Assembly (NCBI GenBank): GCA_963837635.1
Contig: CAWINY010000006.1
Coordinates: 682,001-746,000 of the forward strand
Length of the DNA: 64,000 nt
Source: CAWINY01 sp963837635
GTDB lineage: Bacteria; Acidobacteriota; Terriglobia; Terriglobales; Acidobacteriaceae
Reading direction: 5' to 3'
Part shown: piece after piece, positions 1 through 8,030 of the stretch
Numbering within the stretch: the first letter of the stretch is position 1
Layout of the letters: every line of letters begins with the position of its first letter
Position numbers and translations under genes: made by a program
The notes under the pieces: model-generated
What the model was told of the DNA's origin: nothing
The model's database searches: none
Seen by the model: only the letters and a program-made list of their open reading frames with translations

Positions 1-440
1 GCGGTGGACCGATGGACGACGCCTCTTCGTTTTGCCCTGCCTGTGGCAAGCCCGCAGGCCAGGCGACCGAAACCTCTGCCGGGGCCGCGCCGGCTATGGC
101 GCCAGCCACAACCAGCAGCAGTGGATTGACGGATAATGTCGCCGGAATGCTGGCCTATGTGACCATCATTCCTGCCATCATCTTCCTGGTTGTGGAGCCC
201 TACAACCGCAACCGGTTTGTGCGCTTCCACGCCTTTCAATGCATCTTCCTGGCAATCGCGCTATTCGCGATCCATCTCGCGCTGGCGTTCGTGCCCATGA
301 TCGGCTGGGCCATTTCTTCGCTGGTCAGCCTGGCCGCGCTGGCCATCTGGATAATCCTGCTGCTGAAAGCGTATCAGGGCAAGATGTTCAAGCTGCCGGT
401 AGTGGGCGAGATGGCCGAGAAGCAGGCGAACGCGATTTAG
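1..440 (+). CDS. Zinc-ribbon membrane protein, DUF4870/Tic20-like (5' end cut by window)
   Basis: The reading frame is open to the window edge: the first codons read (C)GGPMDD, followed by SSFCPACGKP. The ATG at 12 is therefore probably internal, and the true start lies upstream with the first Cys pair of a zinc ribbon. After an Ala/Ser/Thr-rich linker come three hydrophobic segments (about residues 42-60, 72-92 and 95-120 counted from the ATG at 12), with the polar stretch EPYNRNRFVRFHAFQ between the first two, as in DUF4870-type proteins. A small integral membrane protein with a cytoplasmic zinc ribbon is likely. The function of the family is unknown. The next gene starts 69 nt downstream on the same strand. 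Confidence 0.75.
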   Translation, partial: GGPMDDASSFCPACGKPAGQATETSAGAAPAMAPATTSSSGLTDNVAGMLAYVTIIPAIIFLVVEPYNRNRFVRFHAFQCIFLAIALFAIHLALAFVPMIGWAISSLVSLAALAIWIILLLKAYQGKMFKLPVVGEMAEKQANAI

Positions 441-509
441 TTGCCGGAGCCCTGGCTGGGGCCGCAACCGTTGACCGGTCCCGGCGCATCTTTCATGCCG
501 AGGTGCATC

Positions 510-824
510 ATGGCCGACGAACTGGACCGGCAGGATCTGCAAACGGCGCTAGCCAACCGGCTGAAGGACTGGCGTATCAGCGGCAAGGCGCTGCAGCGGA
601 CTTTTGTCTTCCGTTCCTTTCTGGAGGCAATCCGCTTCGTGAACCGGCTGGCCGAGCATGCCGAGGAACTGAACCATCACCCGGACCTGGACATCCGCTA
701 CAACCAGGTGACGGTCTCCTGCCTCTCGCACGATCAGGGCCGGATCACCCAACGCGACCTGATGCTGGCGGGCTGTGCCAACGAAGCGGCATACACTGTC
801 GAGTTTCAGAGCGACGTCGCGTGA
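510..824 (+). CDS. phhB: Pterin-4a-carbinolamine dehydratase
   Basis: A 104-residue protein, the usual length for this family, which dehydrates 4a-hydroxytetrahydrobiopterin to recycle the pterin cofactor of aromatic amino acid hydroxylases. The signature is clear: EELNHHPDLDIRYNQV with the catalytic His-His-Pro, then a downstream SHDQGRITQRDL segment. I chose the ATG at 510 because a GAGGTG ribosome-binding site lies five bases upstream and MADELDR is a typical family start; an in-frame TTG at 441 would add 23 low-complexity residues. No phenylalanine hydroxylase gene is nearby, so the pterin substrate in this organism is uncertain. Confidence 0.9.
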   Translation: MADELDRQDLQTALANRLKDWRISGKALQRTFVFRSFLEAIRFVNRLAEHAEELNHHPDLDIRYNQVTVSCLSHDQGRITQRDLMLAGCANEAAYTVEFQSDVA

Positions 825-1140
825 GGGCAGTGACTGTGATTAGTGAAGATCGCGGGAATAGCGAGCCGGGCAAAGACAGTGCGTCGTTGCGGTGACGAGA
901 ACTGGCTTCAGAATAATTCCTCGAAAGCGTCGGGGGGGAGCAGAATTGCCGGGAATTGCAGGATACCAGCCACGTAGTGGCGACATTCGCGAGCCCAGCG
1001 CTTCAGGGGTCCCCAGCAAGCGCTGATGTTGCGCTTGCTGGGGCAGAGCGCTGGGTAGAGATGAAGGAGAAATCGAGTCCCGTAGGGACGGCACCCAGTT
1101 CTTACTCCTACTACTGATCACGAACCTCTGATCACTGATC
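825..1140. other. Intergenic region with hairpins, no gene seen
   Basis: This 316-base stretch between convergent genes holds a perfect 13-bp stem (1011-1043), a TCCCGTAGGGA mini-palindrome near 1078 that recurs at about 14566, and a repeated TGATCA-type word motif (about 1114-1139). No convincing open frame with a ribosome-binding site was found. Confidence 0.6.
1011..1043. repeat. Perfect 13-bp stem-loop
   Basis: CCCCAGCAAGCGC pairs exactly with GCGCTTGCTGGGG around a 7-base loop. It lies between convergent genes, so it could act as a bidirectional terminator, although no T-tract follows. Confidence 0.8.
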
Positions 1141-1359
1141 TTAGCGGACCGCCTCCAGCGAGGCCGCGACCCGGTTCAGGGCCGCCTGGATATGATCGAG
1201 TTCGCGCTGGGCGGCTTCATTCCACTCGAGAAGCTGCTCGGGTGCGCGGTGCAGGTTCTCCGCGAGCCAGCGCAGCGTGGCCCGGCCACGCGGAGTCAGC
1301 AACCACACCCCTACCCCGCTTACCCCAAGAACCGCCAGCGGCAGATACCATTTGCGCAT
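1141..1359 (-). CDS. Small single-pass membrane protein, unknown function
   Basis: A 72-residue protein beginning MRKWYLPLAV. It has one N-terminal membrane helix (about residues 4-21) followed by a charged, probably helical tail (WLAENLHRAPEQLLEWNEAAQRE). The start at 1359 is supported by GGGAG a few bases upstream; a longer frame to 1605 would only translate the palindromic repeat upstream. The shape resembles YtxH-like or other short anchored helical proteins, but I do not recognise a family. Confidence 0.6.
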   Translation of the reverse strand: MRKWYLPLAVLGVSGVGVWLLTPRGRATLRWLAENLHRAPEQLLEWNEAAQRELDHIQAALNRVAASLEAVR

Positions 1360-1679
1360 CGTTCGTCTCCCGAAGCTTTGACGCTGAGTGTAGCGGCGCG
1401 GTTGAAGAATTTCCAGAAAAATCTCCATTCTGTGGGAATCGCTCCCGATGTGATAAAAGGGCCAGCACGGGCCTGCATATACAGATAACAGGTAACAGCT
1501 AGCAGGTAGCAGGCTCAGGTGCTTCGGCAATTTTGGCCGGCAGGAGATCGTCTTCAACCTGGGAGGGTGCCCCACATTTGCGAAAGGCGCGCAGATGTGG
1601 GGCACCCTCGCATCTTCAAACCTGAAACCTAGATCTGACGCCTGCTACCTGATACCTGACGCACGGGAGAGATCGAAGC
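1360..1679. other. Intergenic region between divergent genes, mostly nested palindromes
   Basis: Apart from the nested repeat at 1485-1664 I see no gene. The ribosome-binding site GGGAGAG for the next gene lies at the right end. Promoters for both flanking genes must lie here, but no strong -35/-10 pair stood out. Confidence 0.5.
1485..1664. repeat. Nested palindrome: CAGGTAGCAGG-type outer arms around a 15-bp GGGTGCCCCACA stem
   Basis: The inner stem pairs 1563-1577 with 1595-1609 over 15 perfect base pairs. The outer arms contain the word CAGGTAGCAGG on the left and its complement CCTGCTACCTG on the right, each surrounded by diverged copies (CAGGTAACAG; CCTGATACCTG). The inner word is shared with repeats at 14442 and 21297. 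Confidence 0.75.
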
Positions 1680-2678
1680 GTGAACGTCGTTATCGTGGTG
1701 CATCATCGATTCGCTTTTTGGGCGGCGCCGGGGTGGTTTGTCGAACGGCTCCGGAAAGAGTTTCCTGCCCTGCATTTCTCGCAGTACACCAACTATGAGG
1801 AGGCCGCCGCGGATTTGTCGCAAGCCGAGATAGCCGTCACCTGGTCCTTACGGCCGCAGCAGTTGGCGGCCGCGCCCAGGCTGCGTTGGATCCACTCGCC
1901 GGCGGCGGCGGTGCATCAGTTAATGATCCCGGAGATCATCCACAGCGACATTATTATCACCAACGCCAGCCGGGTCCATGGGCCGGTGGTGGCCGAGCAC
2001 GTGATTGCGTTGATCCTGGCGATGGCAAAGCAACTTGCGTTCGCGGTGCGCTCCCAGCAGCGGCATGACTGGGCGCAGACGGCCATCTGGGGGCTGCGGC
2101 CGCGGCCCCGCGAGATTGCAGGTGCCACCCTGGGACTTATCGGCGTTGGCAGCATCGGCGGCGAAGTGGCACGGCGGGCCCTGGCCCTAGGCATGCGCAT
2201 CATTGCCGTTCGCGAGCATCCCGAGCGGGGTGCGGACTTCGCGCCTGCCGGGGCTGATGTCCAGGTGCACGGCGCGCAGGAGTTGGACAGCATGCTGCCC
2301 GAATGCGACTACCTGGTTCTGGCCGCGCCGGTCACGCCGAGCACCAGGACTCTGATCGATGCCGAGCGTTTGCGGCACATGAAACCCGAGGCGTGCCTGG
2401 TCAACGTGGCGCGCGGCGCGCTGCTGGACGAGGCCGCCCTGCTCCAGGCATTGCGCGAGGAGCGTCTCGGCGGCGCAGCCTTGGATGTATTCGAAAGAGA
2501 GCCTCTGCCGGCGGATTCGCCGTTGTGGGAGGAGCCTAAGGTCCTGATTACCCCGCACAGCGCAGCCTTGACTGAGAAATTGTGGGACCGGCACTACGCG
2601 CTGTTCGCGTCGGATCTGGGGCGCTGGATCAACGGCGAGCCGCTTCAGGATGTGGTGGACAAAAGCAGAGGGTATTGA
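1680..2678 (+). CDS. D-isomer-specific 2-hydroxyacid dehydrogenase
   Basis: A 332-residue NAD(P)-dependent oxidoreductase of the D-2-hydroxyacid dehydrogenase family. The nucleotide-binding motif GLIGVGSIGGEVAR is near residue 150. The catalytic Arg is in NVARGALLDE, the Glu in DVFEREPLP, and the His in ITPHSAA. The start is GTG at 1680, preceded by GGGAGAG. The substrate cannot be read from sequence: glyoxylate/hydroxypyruvate reductase or phosphoglycerate-dehydrogenase-like paralogues share these motifs, but there is no C-terminal ACT domain as in many SerA proteins. It ends 33 bases before a convergent gene. Confidence 0.9.
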   Translation: MNVVIVVHHRFAFWAAPGWFVERLRKEFPALHFSQYTNYEEAAADLSQAEIAVTWSLRPQQLAAAPRLRWIHSPAAAVHQLMIPEIIHSDIIITNASRVHGPVVAEHVIALILAMAKQLAFAVRSQQRHDWAQTAIWGLRPRPREIAGATLGLIGVGSIGGEVARRALALGMRIIAVREHPERGADFAPAGADVQVHGAQELDSMLPECDYLVLAAPVTPSTRTLIDAERLRHMKPEACLVNVARGALLDEAALLQALREERLGGAALDVFEREPLPADSPLWEEPKVLITPHSAALTEKLWDRHYALFASDLGRWINGEPLQDVVDKSRGY

Positions 2679-2711
2679 GCTCCTCAGCCGTCAGCCACCA
2701 GCGGTCAGCGG

Positions 2712-3629
2712 TCAGCAGCCCTGCACCAACGACTTCAGCGCGTTCACATTGCACAGGTCATCGCCGGGTGCGTCGATCGGGGTTTCGGCGATGAAGGCTG
2801 CGTGGGCGAGGCGCGGGTCATTGAGCAACCGGCGAAACGGTTCCATGCCGATACTTCCTTTGCCGATGTGATCATGGCGGTCCAGATGCGAGCCGCGCGC
2901 CGCCTTCGCGTCATTGCAATGCCACACGCGCACCGCTTCCAGGCCGACCGTGGCTGCAAGCTCCGCAATCGTGCGCTCGTAACCTTCGTCGCTGACGATG
3001 TCGTATCCCGCGACGTGGGTGTGGCAGGTGTCGATGCAGGCCGCGGCCGGAACTACTCTCTTCAGATGCTCCAGCAACACCGCGATCTGTTCGAAGGAGC
3101 CGCCCAGCGAGAACTCGGCCCCGGCAGTGTTTTCGATGAGTATTGCCAGTCCACGCGTGCTGAGGTCAAGGCCCGTGGTCACTTGTGCGATGGAGTTGGT
3201 CACGCGGGCTAGCCCTTCTTCGCGAGTCATGCCCCGGAACGAGCCGGGATGCAGGACGAGATACTCGGCGCACAGCGCCAGCGCGCGCTCGACCTCGCCA
3301 CGGAAGGCGCCGATGGACTTCTGGTGGAACTCCCGGTTGCCCCCGGCCAAGTTGATCAGGTAGTTGGCGTGAATGACCAGCGGCTTCAGGTCGTACTTGC
3401 GCCGCAGTCCATTCATTACCTCGCATTGCGATGGGGCCAGCGCATACGGCTTCCACTGCCGCGGGCTGGAAGAGAACACCTGAAACGTGTTGCAGCCCAA
3501 TCGATAAGCGCGCTCGGCGGCAGTTTCCACTCCACCGGCAGTCGAGGTGTGAATGCCGATGCGCCGCGAGGTGAGCCGTGGAGGCTGCTTCGGTGGCGGC
3601 AGCTTGAGAATGTCGTTAGCTTCGCGCAC
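2712..3629 (-). CDS. nfo: Endonuclease IV (AP endonuclease)
   Basis: A 305-residue zinc-dependent AP endonuclease of the Nfo/Apn1 family, which cuts DNA 5' to abasic sites in base excision repair. Metal ligands are visible in family order: VIHANYLINLAG, LHPGSF, ENTAG, IDTCHTHVAGYD, HLDRHDHIGKGSIG and a final AETP. The GTG start at 3629 gives an extra 20-25 residues before the RRIGIHTS core, and no strong ribosome-binding site decides between it and a later start. It is transcribed away from the palindrome at 3704-3789. Confidence 0.92.
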   Translation of the reverse strand: MREANDILKLPPPKQPPRLTSRRIGIHTSTAGGVETAAERAYRLGCNTFQVFSSSPRQWKPYALAPSQCEVMNGLRRKYDLKPLVIHANYLINLAGGNREFHQKSIGAFRGEVERALALCAEYLVLHPGSFRGMTREEGLARVTNSIAQVTTGLDLSTRGLAILIENTAGAEFSLGGSFEQIAVLLEHLKRVVPAAACIDTCHTHVAGYDIVSDEGYERTIAELAATVGLEAVRVWHCNDAKAARGSHLDRHDHIGKGSIGMEPFRRLLNDPRLAHAAFIAETPIDAPGDDLCNVNALKSLVQGC

Positions 3630-3703
3630 GAATTTTCCACGCTGGCGTAAGCAGAAAGTTTACTCAAAGCCGCTATTGGCTGTTGGTTCTTGGCAGAAAA
3701 ATC

Positions 3704-3789
3704 AACAGCGGATTAACACGGATTTAAACGGATCTGATTCTTTTCGGTAAGTCTCTTTGATCCGTCTAAATCCGTTTTGATCCGCTGTT
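3704..3789. repeat. Long hairpin of the CGGATT word family
   Basis: AACAGCGGAT on the left pairs with ATCCGCTGTT on the right, and the inner GGATTTA and ACGGATC words pair with TAAATCC and GATCCGT. It lies just after the nfeD stop codon and before nfo, so it may act as a terminator or spacer. Related elements are at 43371-43482, 55566-55682 and about 63729. Confidence 0.8.
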
Positions 3790-3823
3790 ATGACTTCTTC
3801 CAGCCAAACGCCCCAAAGCGCCC

Positions 3824-5185
3824 TTAGCTATTTACTACGTGCGCCCGTACAGGCTCTACCCTGAGCACGAAGCCTTCGCCGATCGATCGCACCACTACCT
3901 GTTCGCCGACGGGCACTGCCCCGGGCGCCACTGCCGTCCACAGTTCGCCATGCACGAAGATCTTGCCCTCGGGAGTGAGTGGGGTTTGGACCACGCCGAT
4001 TTCGCCGATCAAGCCCTGCGCACCGGTCGTCACCTTCGCGTGGCGGGCTTTCAGGGCGATACTGAACAGGAACGCGGTGATCAATCCCACCGGAACGCTG
4101 ACCGCCAGGGCAGTGATGAGTTTTACCTGAAACTCGGGCACGGGGGTATCCACCAGCAACAGCGCGCCGAGCACCATGGTGGCGATGCCCCCAACGGTCA
4201 GGATTCCGTGCGTGGCGAATTTCGCCTCCAGGGTGAACAGTGCGAACGCGGTCAGGATCAGCACCACCGCGGCCCAGCGCACCGGCAGCAGGTTAAAGGC
4301 GAATACCGCGAGCAAGATAAAGATCAGGCCGACCACTCCCGGGAGCACGGCGCCGGGGTGATTGAACTCCACGTAGAGCGCGAGCATACCGATCGCCAAC
4401 AAGATGAACGAGACGTTCGGGTCCATCAAATAGGCCAGCACGCGCTCGCGCAAGGTCAGGTCGAGTGTGTGCTCCCGTTTGCCAACCAGATGCAAGGCGA
4501 CCTTGCTGCCGTCGAAGCGGGTGATGGTTCGCCCCTCGAGTTGCTGGAAGAGGTCCTGATTGCTGGTTGCGACGACGTCGATCAGGTGGAGTTGCAACGC
4601 CTCCTGATCAGTCCAGGATTTCGACTCGCGCACGCCGCTTTCGGCGACCTGCACGTTGCGTCCGCGCTTGGAGACGACCGAGCGCATCAGCGCGGCAGCG
4701 TCGTTCTCCACCTTGGTCTTCATGATGTCGTCCATCTTGCCGCCGGTGATGGTGACGGGGTGAGCAGCCCCAGTGTTGGTGCCCGGAGCCATGGCGGCCA
4801 CGTCGGCCGATTCCAGGATGAAGAAGCCAGCCGAAGCGGCGCGCGCCCCGCTCGGCGCCACATAGATGATTACCGGCACGGGCGAGGCTACGACCTTTTG
4901 GATGATGTCGCGGGTCGAATCCACCAGCCCGCCCGGGGTGCGCAACTCGATCAGCAGGGCGTCGGCTTTGCTGACGCGAGCCTGCTCGATGGCACGCCCT
5001 ATATATTCAGCGGCGATGGGATGAATGCCACCGTCAATCGTGATCTTGACTACGTCGGCCTGCGCGGTGGTGGCCAGCGCGAGCAAGAAGACAAAAGTGA
5101 CGCAAGCTGCACCTCGCGCGCTCTGTCCTAAGGTGCTTCGCGCTGGCGGAAGACTTGGTGAACTGCGCTGCTCGACGGTGTTCAT
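3824..5185 (-). CDS. nfeD: NfeD-type membrane-bound ClpP-class serine protease
   Basis: A 453-residue long-form NfeD protein. It has a signal peptide ending near TTAQA-DVV (about residue 43), then a ClpP/SppA-like protease domain. The candidate nucleophile Ser118 is in PSGARAASAGFF and the basic partner is probably a Lys near 156-158 in DDIMKTKVE. Four or five membrane helices follow at about 265-390 (SFILLAIGMLALYVEF onward), then a C-terminal OB-fold NfeD domain (GLIGEIGVVQTPL onward). Such proteins are usually paired with a stomatin-like protein and degrade membrane substrates; no stomatin gene is seen here. The upstream TPR gene ends 25 bases before the start, suggesting co-transcription. 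Confidence 0.88.
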   Translation of the reverse strand: MNTVEQRSSPSLPPARSTLGQSARGAACVTFVFLLALATTAQADVVKITIDGGIHPIAAEYIGRAIEQARVSKADALLIELRTPGGLVDSTRDIIQKVVASPVPVIIYVAPSGARAASAGFFILESADVAAMAPGTNTGAAHPVTITGGKMDDIMKTKVENDAAALMRSVVSKRGRNVQVAESGVRESKSWTDQEALQLHLIDVVATSNQDLFQQLEGRTITRFDGSKVALHLVGKREHTLDLTLRERVLAYLMDPNVSFILLAIGMLALYVEFNHPGAVLPGVVGLIFILLAVFAFNLLPVRWAAVVLILTAFALFTLEAKFATHGILTVGGIATMVLGALLLVDTPVPEFQVKLITALAVSVPVGLITAFLFSIALKARHAKVTTGAQGLIGEIGVVQTPLTPEGKIFVHGELWTAVAPGAVPVGEQVVVRSIGEGFVLRVEPVRAHVVNS

Positions 5186-5210
5186 AATCTCAAACGGCCT
5201 GCCGGCCTTG

Positions 5211-6881
5211 TCACGGCTCGGGCGGCGGCTCGGGCGTTACCTCGGGAGCGGGCTGTGCCGGTTGCATCCCTCTGGATTCGATGCTGCGCTTGATGGCGAG
5301 GGCGGCGGCGCTGCCCGGTTCGAGGGAAAACGCTCTATCAACATTGGCTCTGGCCTGCTCAAAGCGATTCTCGCTCAAATCCAGCTCGGCGAGTACCAGA
5401 TAAGCCTCGGGCTGCGGGTGGAGCTTTAGAGCAGCTTGCGCCTCCAGGCGCGCCGATTTCGCCTCGCCCATGGCGGCCAACGCGTGCGCCAGCCCGGCAT
5501 GGGCGGCGGCGTTGGACGGATTCAGCTGGATGGCTTCGCGGAAGGCCCGGGCCGCCTCCGAGTTGAATCCCTGTTTCAGCAGCTCATGGCCGTGGTCGGC
5601 GTAATAGGCGGCGTGCTCGGAAGGCGCCAGTCGGGCCAGTTTGAGTTCCGCCACGTTCTGAATGGCCAGCGCAAGCTGGCGATAGGAGCTCTCATCGTAG
5701 TTGCGCTTGATGCGCTCCAGCGGCAGCCGCCCGGGAGGCTGGTTCGCGCTGATCGCATCCAGCAACAGCTTGGCATCGGGGTCGCCGGGATGCAGGCTCA
5801 AGCATTGCTGCAGTTGTTTTGCCGAGCCGGCAAGATCGCCGCCTCGGTACAGCGATAGGCCAAGATTCAAGCGATAATCGGCATCCTTCGGGTCGGCCTG
5901 GACCGCCTTCTCGAAATAAGCCGTGGCCGTGGGCTTCCGCTTGCGAGCTTCCATCACCCCAAGGTTGTTGGACACCTCAGTCAGCGGGAAACGGGATTCC
6001 AGGAAGCTGAAGGCGTTGCGGGCCCGCTCGAAATCACCCTGGTAATAGTAGGAAAGGCCGGCGTAGAAGTTGGCTTCACCCGACGTAGCGTCCGTGCTGG
6101 GGACGCGCGAGAACCAGGTCGCGGCCGAGTCGTAGTCGTGCGCGGCAAAGTAGGTCCTGCCCAGTTCCATTTCGGCGGCGGTGTAGAACGGATTCAGCCG
6201 CACCGCCTCGCGTAGAAACTTCAGCCGCACTGCCCGCGAGGTCGCCGAGATCCCCCGGACATAATTCTCGAAGGCGTCCAGGCGGATCGGAGGATAGGCG
6301 GCCACGAACTTCTGTTTGGAACCACTTGCGCGCGGATCGAGGGTGCGCAGCAGGTCCCAGGTGAGAGCCGTCTCAATCTCAATCAGGTTCGGGAGCGGCC
6401 CGCTCTCCTGCTGTTCGCGCGAAAGATGGAGCCGTTTGACATCGAACAGGCGAGCCGTAGCGGTAAAACTCTGGCCGTCGTAGGTGTAGCGGCCCAGCAC
6501 TACGTAATCCACACCCATGGCTTCGGTAATGCTGTACATCGTGGCTCGCGAGGGGCGCAGGTTGACCGGGATACCGGAGCGGTCGAAGGCATAAACCCGA
6601 TCCTCGCGGGCCACCATGAAGCGGGTGGGCGAAGCCATGCGCTGGTCCAGCACTTGCGGGAAGGCCTCGCCGATCCACTCCAGGCCCGGAGCCTTCGATG
6701 CGTTCTCAAACGGCAGCACGACTATGGTCTGGGTGGACTGGGCCACACTCTGTGCCTGGGACAACGTCGCCAAGCCCAACAGCGCCAGCAGAAGCAATGA
6801 AGGAATGCGGTTCAAAGCAGCTCGATTATACCGAGCTTTCGCTGAATCTGTTCCACTGTGCTGTCCCGGAACACAGCCCAC
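5211..6881 (-). CDS. Secreted TPR-repeat protein
   Basis: Up to 556 residues. After a hydrophobic export signal (IPSLLLLALLGLATLSQAQS) comes a domain beginning TIVVLPFENASKAPGLEWIGEAF, of the type seen in proteins that assemble a score from many small inputs. At least six tetratricopeptide repeats follow (for example LNPFYTAAEMELGRTYFA and PSNAAAHAGLAHALAA), then a Pro-rich tail. The start is uncertain: ATG at 6881 gives a long N-region, whereas TTG at 6815 places the signal peptide at the terminus. A TATAAT on this strand at 6825-6830 lies between them, which favours the later start if it is a promoter. Probably co-transcribed with nfeD. Confidence 0.75.
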   Translation of the reverse strand: MGCVPGQHSGTDSAKARYNRAALNRIPSLLLLALLGLATLSQAQSVAQSTQTIVVLPFENASKAPGLEWIGEAFPQVLDQRMASPTRFMVAREDRVYAFDRSGIPVNLRPSRATMYSITEAMGVDYVVLGRYTYDGQSFTATARLFDVKRLHLSREQQESGPLPNLIEIETALTWDLLRTLDPRASGSKQKFVAAYPPIRLDAFENYVRGISATSRAVRLKFLREAVRLNPFYTAAEMELGRTYFAAHDYDSAATWFSRVPSTDATSGEANFYAGLSYYYQGDFERARNAFSFLESRFPLTEVSNNLGVMEARKRKPTATAYFEKAVQADPKDADYRLNLGLSLYRGGDLAGSAKQLQQCLSLHPGDPDAKLLLDAISANQPPGRLPLERIKRNYDESSYRQLALAIQNVAELKLARLAPSEHAAYYADHGHELLKQGFNSEAARAFREAIQLNPSNAAAHAGLAHALAAMGEAKSARLEAQAALKLHPQPEAYLVLAELDLSENRFEQARANVDRAFSLEPGSAAALAIKRSIESRGMQPAQPAPEVTPEPPPEP

Positions 6882-7024
6882 TAGCCTAGACCAGCGCTCC
6901 TAGGGTGTCGCTGCGCTCAGCGTCAGGATACTTCGATGGCTGGGCCGCGAAGGTTCAGGCATACACAGACACAGCTCTCCACTCTCAACCTGGGGCTAGC
7001 AGAACTCAGTCCCCAATCCCCGCC

Positions 7025-7177
7025 TCACGACTGGGTCACCGATTTCAGCCGGGTGAAGGTCGCTCCATTGGGCAGTTTCACCTTGTGCACCACGAGCTTA
7101 AGCCGCTCTTCCTCGACCTGCTTCTGCTGTTCTGCCGATTGATCTTGCTGTGGAATCGATTGCGCTCTTGGCATCAT
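7025..7177 (-). CDS. Small hydrophilic protein, unknown
   Basis: A 50-residue frame starting MMPRAQSIPQQDQ and ending KLPNGATFTRLKSVTQS. A strong GGAGGCG ribosome-binding site stands eight bases before the ATG, which is the main reason to call it. The sequence is Gln/Glu-rich and lacks a signal peptide. Nothing recognisable; could be chance coding. Confidence 0.45.
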   Translation of the reverse strand: MMPRAQSIPQQDQSAEQQKQVEEERLKLVVHKVKLPNGATFTRLKSVTQS

Positions 7178-7426
7178 TGCCTGTCGCCTCCGTAGGCGTA
7201 GACGCGAATGGGGACAGAATGTTACGGCAATTTTTGTTAATTTTCTGTAAACGCCAATTGAGACGTCGAAGCCGGCCCCCCGCGCCTCATCAGGATGGGG
7301 CGGTTCTTCGCTCCGGTGGGAACCGGGCAGCTTCGCTCGGTGCAGCGGCATCTCTAGTGGAGGTTGAGTCCGGGTGCGGTTACGACTCTACTCGGTTCAC
7401 TTCAACTCTACAGGGGAGGTTTTTTC

Positions 7427-7894
7427 GTGGAGACTACTCACACCACCACCGCCGACGCCGAACTGGTGCTGCGTCTTTATGACCTGCGCCGGGAATGCGA
7501 AATGCGCAAAGCGCGCGAATGGTTTGCCGGGGAATGCTGGCCGCGCAGCTACTCTGAGCTGGAGCAAATCATGATGCAGTTCGGATCGCCGCAAAGCCGC
7601 TGGTTCTCGCAGGTGCTCTCTTATTGGGATATGGCCGCCGTTCTGGTTGTGCGTGGGGCGCTCCACCCGGGGCTCTTCTACGACACCTGCGGCGAAGCCT
7701 GGTTCTGCTACGCAAAGGTCAAGCCGTTCCTGCAGGATTGCCGAAATCAGTTCTCACCGGAGTTCCTGGCCAATCTGGAAAAGGTGATCGAGGGCTCGGC
7801 GGAAGGGCGCGAGCGCCTGCAGCGCATGCAAGACCACATCGCCGGCTTCCGCAAAATGATCGAAGAAAAACAGCAGAAGCAAAAAGCAGCGTGA
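7427..7894 (+). CDS. Conserved hypothetical protein of 155 residues
   Basis: Start is GTG at 7427, chosen because GGGGAGG lies seven bases upstream. The protein is soluble and probably helical: AELVLRLYDLRRECEMRKAREWF near the N-terminus, then aromatic-rich segments (VLSYWDMAAVLVVRGALHPGL, EAWFCYAKVKPFL) and a Lys/Gln-rich tail. I have the impression that similar proteins occur widely in Acidobacteriota, but no function is known to me. Confidence 0.75.
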   Translation: METTHTTTADAELVLRLYDLRRECEMRKAREWFAGECWPRSYSELEQIMMQFGSPQSRWFSQVLSYWDMAAVLVVRGALHPGLFYDTCGEAWFCYAKVKPFLQDCRNQFSPEFLANLEKVIEGSAEGRERLQRMQDHIAGFRKMIEEKQQKQKAA

Positions 7895-7942
7895 GCTAAG
7901 GCAAATCGGGTACGCTCACGGTGACCAACGAAGGCAAGAATG

Positions 7943-8030
7943 TGAGCTGCTGACTTGTGCTGATCAGCGCTGCTAAGATGGGTGCCAAATCTTATCCAAT
8001 CAGCGTTGATCAGCGTCCATCAGTGGCTAA
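7943..8030. repeat. Imperfect palindrome of TGATCAGCG-type words
   Basis: Copies of CTGATCAGCG and GTTGATCAGCG occur on both sides of an AT-rich centre, between convergent genes. It overlaps the stop region of the HDOD gene. Confidence 0.55.

Noticed and set aside
3839..5131. 430-codon plus-strand frame opposite nfeD
   Set aside because: Antisense shadow with His/Gln/Asp-rich low-complexity translation.
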